Of a stretch of 8,752 bases of DNA, positions 5,719 to 8,752 are shown piece by piece (the stretch's first letter is position 1; each line of letters begins with the position of its first letter). Origin of the DNA: Nitrospinota bacterium (GTDB lineage Bacteria; Nitrospinota_A; UBA7883; JADGGD01); assembly GCA_015229165.1 (NCBI GenBank), contig JADGCD010000077.1:1-8752 (forward strand), written 5' to 3'. The position numbers and the translations under genes are program-made. Below the pieces are notes generated by a model, which was not told the DNA's origin, did not search any database, and worked only from the letters and a program-made list of their open reading frames with translations.

Positions 5719-6453
5719 ATGCGCGCACTCGATTTCTTTACCCGCACCGCCCCGGCCCCCCGGACCGCCCGAACCACCGAGATCGCCCCCCGGGCCGCAG
5801 ACCTTATTGGCCGGGCCTCCGCCGAGAAGCGCCCCGTCGCACTGCGCATCGACGGCGCCGCCTACCGCTACAAGAGTCTCTTCGTCCAGAGCGACGCCGG
5901 CGAGGGGCTGTTCCATATCGACATGCTCTTTCCCCGGAGCGCCGCCCGGCTTCTCCTCCCCCACGAGAGCCGGGTCCGCTTCTCCTTCGAGGAGAACGGG
6001 GTCAAATATTCCTTCCTCTCCCTCTATTTGGGAACCGGCGCCTCCGGCGGATTTGACTCGATGCTCTTCGCCTTCCCGGAGACCATCGAAGAGAGCCAGC
6101 GGCGGGGGGACTACCGGGTCCAGCCCCGGATGAGCGAGCCGGTGAAAGTAGTCACCGGCCCCGACCTCTCCGAAACCGCCCCCGCCCTCGACGTCTCGGC
6201 GGGCGGCGTCTCGTTCAGAGCCGGCAAGCAGGTTCGTTCCGGCGACCGGTTCGAGACGATCATCGCCCTTCCCGGCGGAGGGGTCGTGGAGGCGGCGCTG
6301 GAAGTCCTCTATTGCGACCCCCTCCCCGAAGCCCGGGAGATGCCGTGGCGCATCCGGGCGCGATTCGCCAAGATCGCCCCCGGCGACCGGGAGACCCTGA
6401 TCCGGTACGTCATGTCCCGGCAGCGAGAGATCATCCGGACCTCCCTGTCGTAA
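5719..6453 (+). CDS. PilZ domain protein, YcgR-like flagellar brake candidate
   Basis: This 244-residue cytoplasmic protein has two parts. Residues about 35-115 resemble the split-barrel N-terminal domain seen in YcgR-type proteins. Residues about 125-235 form a PilZ domain. The c-di-GMP-binding motifs are intact: RRxxxR at R128, R129 and R133, and DxSxxG at D158, S160 and G163, so it should bind c-di-GMP. YcgR proteins bind the flagellar motor when c-di-GMP is high and slow swimming. The first 33 residues are an Ala/Pro/Arg-rich, probably disordered extension. AGGA seven bases upstream of the ATG supports the start. The sigma-28-type promoter upstream strengthens a motility role. It is monocistronic between a divergent M50 gene and a terminator. 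Alternatives are a PilZ adaptor for exopolysaccharide or pili. The domain call is firm; the brake role is inferred. Confidence 0.85.
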   Translation: MRALDFFTRTAPAPRTARTTEIAPRAADLIGRASAEKRPVALRIDGAAYRYKSLFVQSDAGEGLFHIDMLFPRSAARLLLPHESRVRFSFEENGVKYSFLSLYLGTGASGGFDSMLFAFPETIEESQRRGDYRVQPRMSEPVKVVTGPDLSETAPALDVSAGGVSFRAGKQVRSGDRFETIIALPGGGVVEAALEVLYCDPLPEAREMPWRIRARFAKIAPGDRETLIRYVMSRQREIIRTSLS

Positions 6454-6454
6454 G

Positions 6455-6506
6455 GGGGACCGGCTTTCCAAAGCGAACGGGGTCATTTTTGGGCGTCCCC
6501 TTTTCG
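6455..6506 (+). terminator. Probable intrinsic terminator after the PilZ gene
   Basis: CGAA-C-GGGG (6474-6482) can pair with CCCC-TT-TTCG (6497-6506), with T residues at 6501-6504 serving both stem and tail. A competing pairing is GGGGAC (6455-6460) with GTCCCC (6495-6500), followed directly by TTTTC. Either would end the PilZ transcript ahead of accB. The stems are short and have alternatives, so efficiency is uncertain. Confidence 0.5.
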
Positions 6507-6535
6507 TTTCCTTTCGGTCCGTTTGCGGCTAGAAT
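6507..6535 (+). promoter_or_regulatory. Candidate promoter of accBC
   Basis: TAGAAT (6530-6535) matches the sigma-70 -10 at five of six positions. The hexamer 17 bases upstream (TTTCCT, 6507-6512) is a poor -35. Transcription would start near 6542, about 57 bases before the accB ATG. The position right after the PilZ terminator is sensible. Confidence 0.4.
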
Positions 6536-6598
6536 GCATCCTTCATCCCGGACGCCAAGCGGCGGGCGGGAGCATTACGGACTGTCAGGAACATTGTC

Positions 6599-7075
<477 letters not shown>

Positions 7076-7082
7076 CGCCGCG

Positions 7083-8444
<1,362 letters not shown>

Positions 8445-8475
8445 TCTTTGTCGTCAATGCCATACGATTCAATAT

Positions 8476-8511
8476 AATCGGGTCAGGGTTCGCCCCCGGC
8501 CCGATTTTTTT
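8476..8511 (+). terminator. Intrinsic terminator of the accBC operon
   Basis: ATCGGGTC (8477-8484) pairs with GGCCCGAT (8498-8505, one G-T pair). After one mismatch the stem continues as GGG/CCC, leaving a five-base loop. The stem is followed by an unbroken run of seven T residues (8505-8511). This is a textbook Rho-independent terminator about 32 bases after the accC stop. Confidence 0.9.
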
Positions 8512-8520
8512 CGCCTTCCC

Positions 8521-8535
8521 CGCCGGAAACCGGCG
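8521..8535. other. Perfect short GC hairpin between accC and the next gene
   Basis: CGCCGG (8521-8526) and CCGGCG (8530-8535) flank an AAA triloop. No T-run follows, so it is not an intrinsic terminator. It sits upstream of the last gene and could be part of its regulatory region, or chance. Confidence 0.3.
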
Positions 8536-8587
8536 CGCCCGTCCGTTCCGATAATCAATACGTACCGGTCTGCTCTGAAGGAAGACG

Positions 8588-8752
8588 ATGGCCATCAAAC
8601 TGCGGGCGCCCAAGAAGGTCTGGCCGGGGATCCACCTGTCCCTGCTGGCCGTGGCCGCCTGGATCGGCGCCGGTATCGTCGCCGGATCGCTGGGAGAGCG
8701 GCTCATCCCCGCCGTTCCCCCCCCGCCCCCCCCGGTGGCGGTCGCCGACACC
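8588..8752 (+). CDS. Truncated single-pass membrane protein, possibly GspC-like
   Basis: Only the first 55 residues are in the window and the frame stays open to the edge. They comprise a basic cytoplasmic start (MAIKLRAPKK), one hydrophobic segment at about 15-35 that can span the inner membrane, and then a run of six prolines (44-49) followed by Val/Ala. AAGGA five bases upstream supports the ATG. This layout is seen in GspC/PulC, the inner-membrane type II secretion subunit, and also in TonB/TolA-type and other periplasmic-linker proteins. No diagnostic domain is included, so the GspC idea is a guess from architecture and from weak similarity of the helix and proline linker. The gene is separated from accC by a strong terminator and so starts a new transcription unit. 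Confidence 0.6.
   Translation, partial: MAIKLRAPKKVWPGIHLSLLAVAAWIGAGIVAGSLGERLIPAVPPPPPPVAVADT

Noticed and set aside
8526..8554. Second sigma-28-like element (TCCGATAA) before the last gene
   Set aside because: The -10-like box matches, but no TAAA/TCAAG-type -35 lies 15 bases upstream (the nearest GAAA is 17 bases away), so I do not call it.

Overview
The window is GC-rich chromosomal DNA from a Gram-negative bacterium. The evidence is two-component acetyl-CoA carboxylase (accB-accC), PgsA, a membrane-anchored M23 peptidase, a YcgR-like PilZ protein behind a sigma-28-type promoter, and the start of a protein resembling an inner-membrane type II secretion component. The overall flavour fits a deltaproteobacterial-type (Desulfobacterota or similar) or another proteobacterial genome. 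I cannot place it more precisely from sequence alone.

Layout. Positions 1-279 hold no credible gene: they are a GC-rich, hairpin-rich intergenic stretch. Next, on the minus strand, is a stand-alone ATP-grasp protein of the carbamoyl-phosphate-synthase-like type (280-1269). It is divergent from a plus-strand NYN/LabA-like putative nuclease (1431-1922), and the two are separated by an AT-rich regulatory interval with a short palindrome. A clear sigma-70-type promoter with inverted repeats precedes an inner-membrane M23 (LytM-type) peptidase (2111-3049), which ends at a strong intrinsic terminator. It is followed by pgsA (3120-3674). Convergent to pgsA is a minus-strand pair, an M50 site-2-protease-like membrane peptidase followed by trpS (5472 down to 3721).

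Divergent from the M50 gene is a PilZ gene (5719-6453) preceded by a good sigma-28/FliA-type promoter. A probable terminator separates it from accB (6599-7075) and accC (7083-8444), which end at a textbook terminator. The right edge cuts off the N-terminus of a single-pass, proline-rich protein (8588 onward) that may be GspC-like.

How the genes relate. Most are housekeeping: fatty-acid initiation (AccB carries biotin, AccC carboxylates it), phospholipid head-group synthesis (PgsA), tryptophan charging (TrpS) and envelope peptidoglycan maintenance (M23). The regulatory interest lies in the PilZ gene, whose promoter and domain layout suggest a flagellar c-di-GMP brake placed away from any visible flagellar operon. 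I see no transposon, CRISPR array, tRNA, rRNA or phage gene, and no convincing novel multi-gene system. The least understood genes are the ATP-grasp/NYN divergent pair and the truncated last gene.
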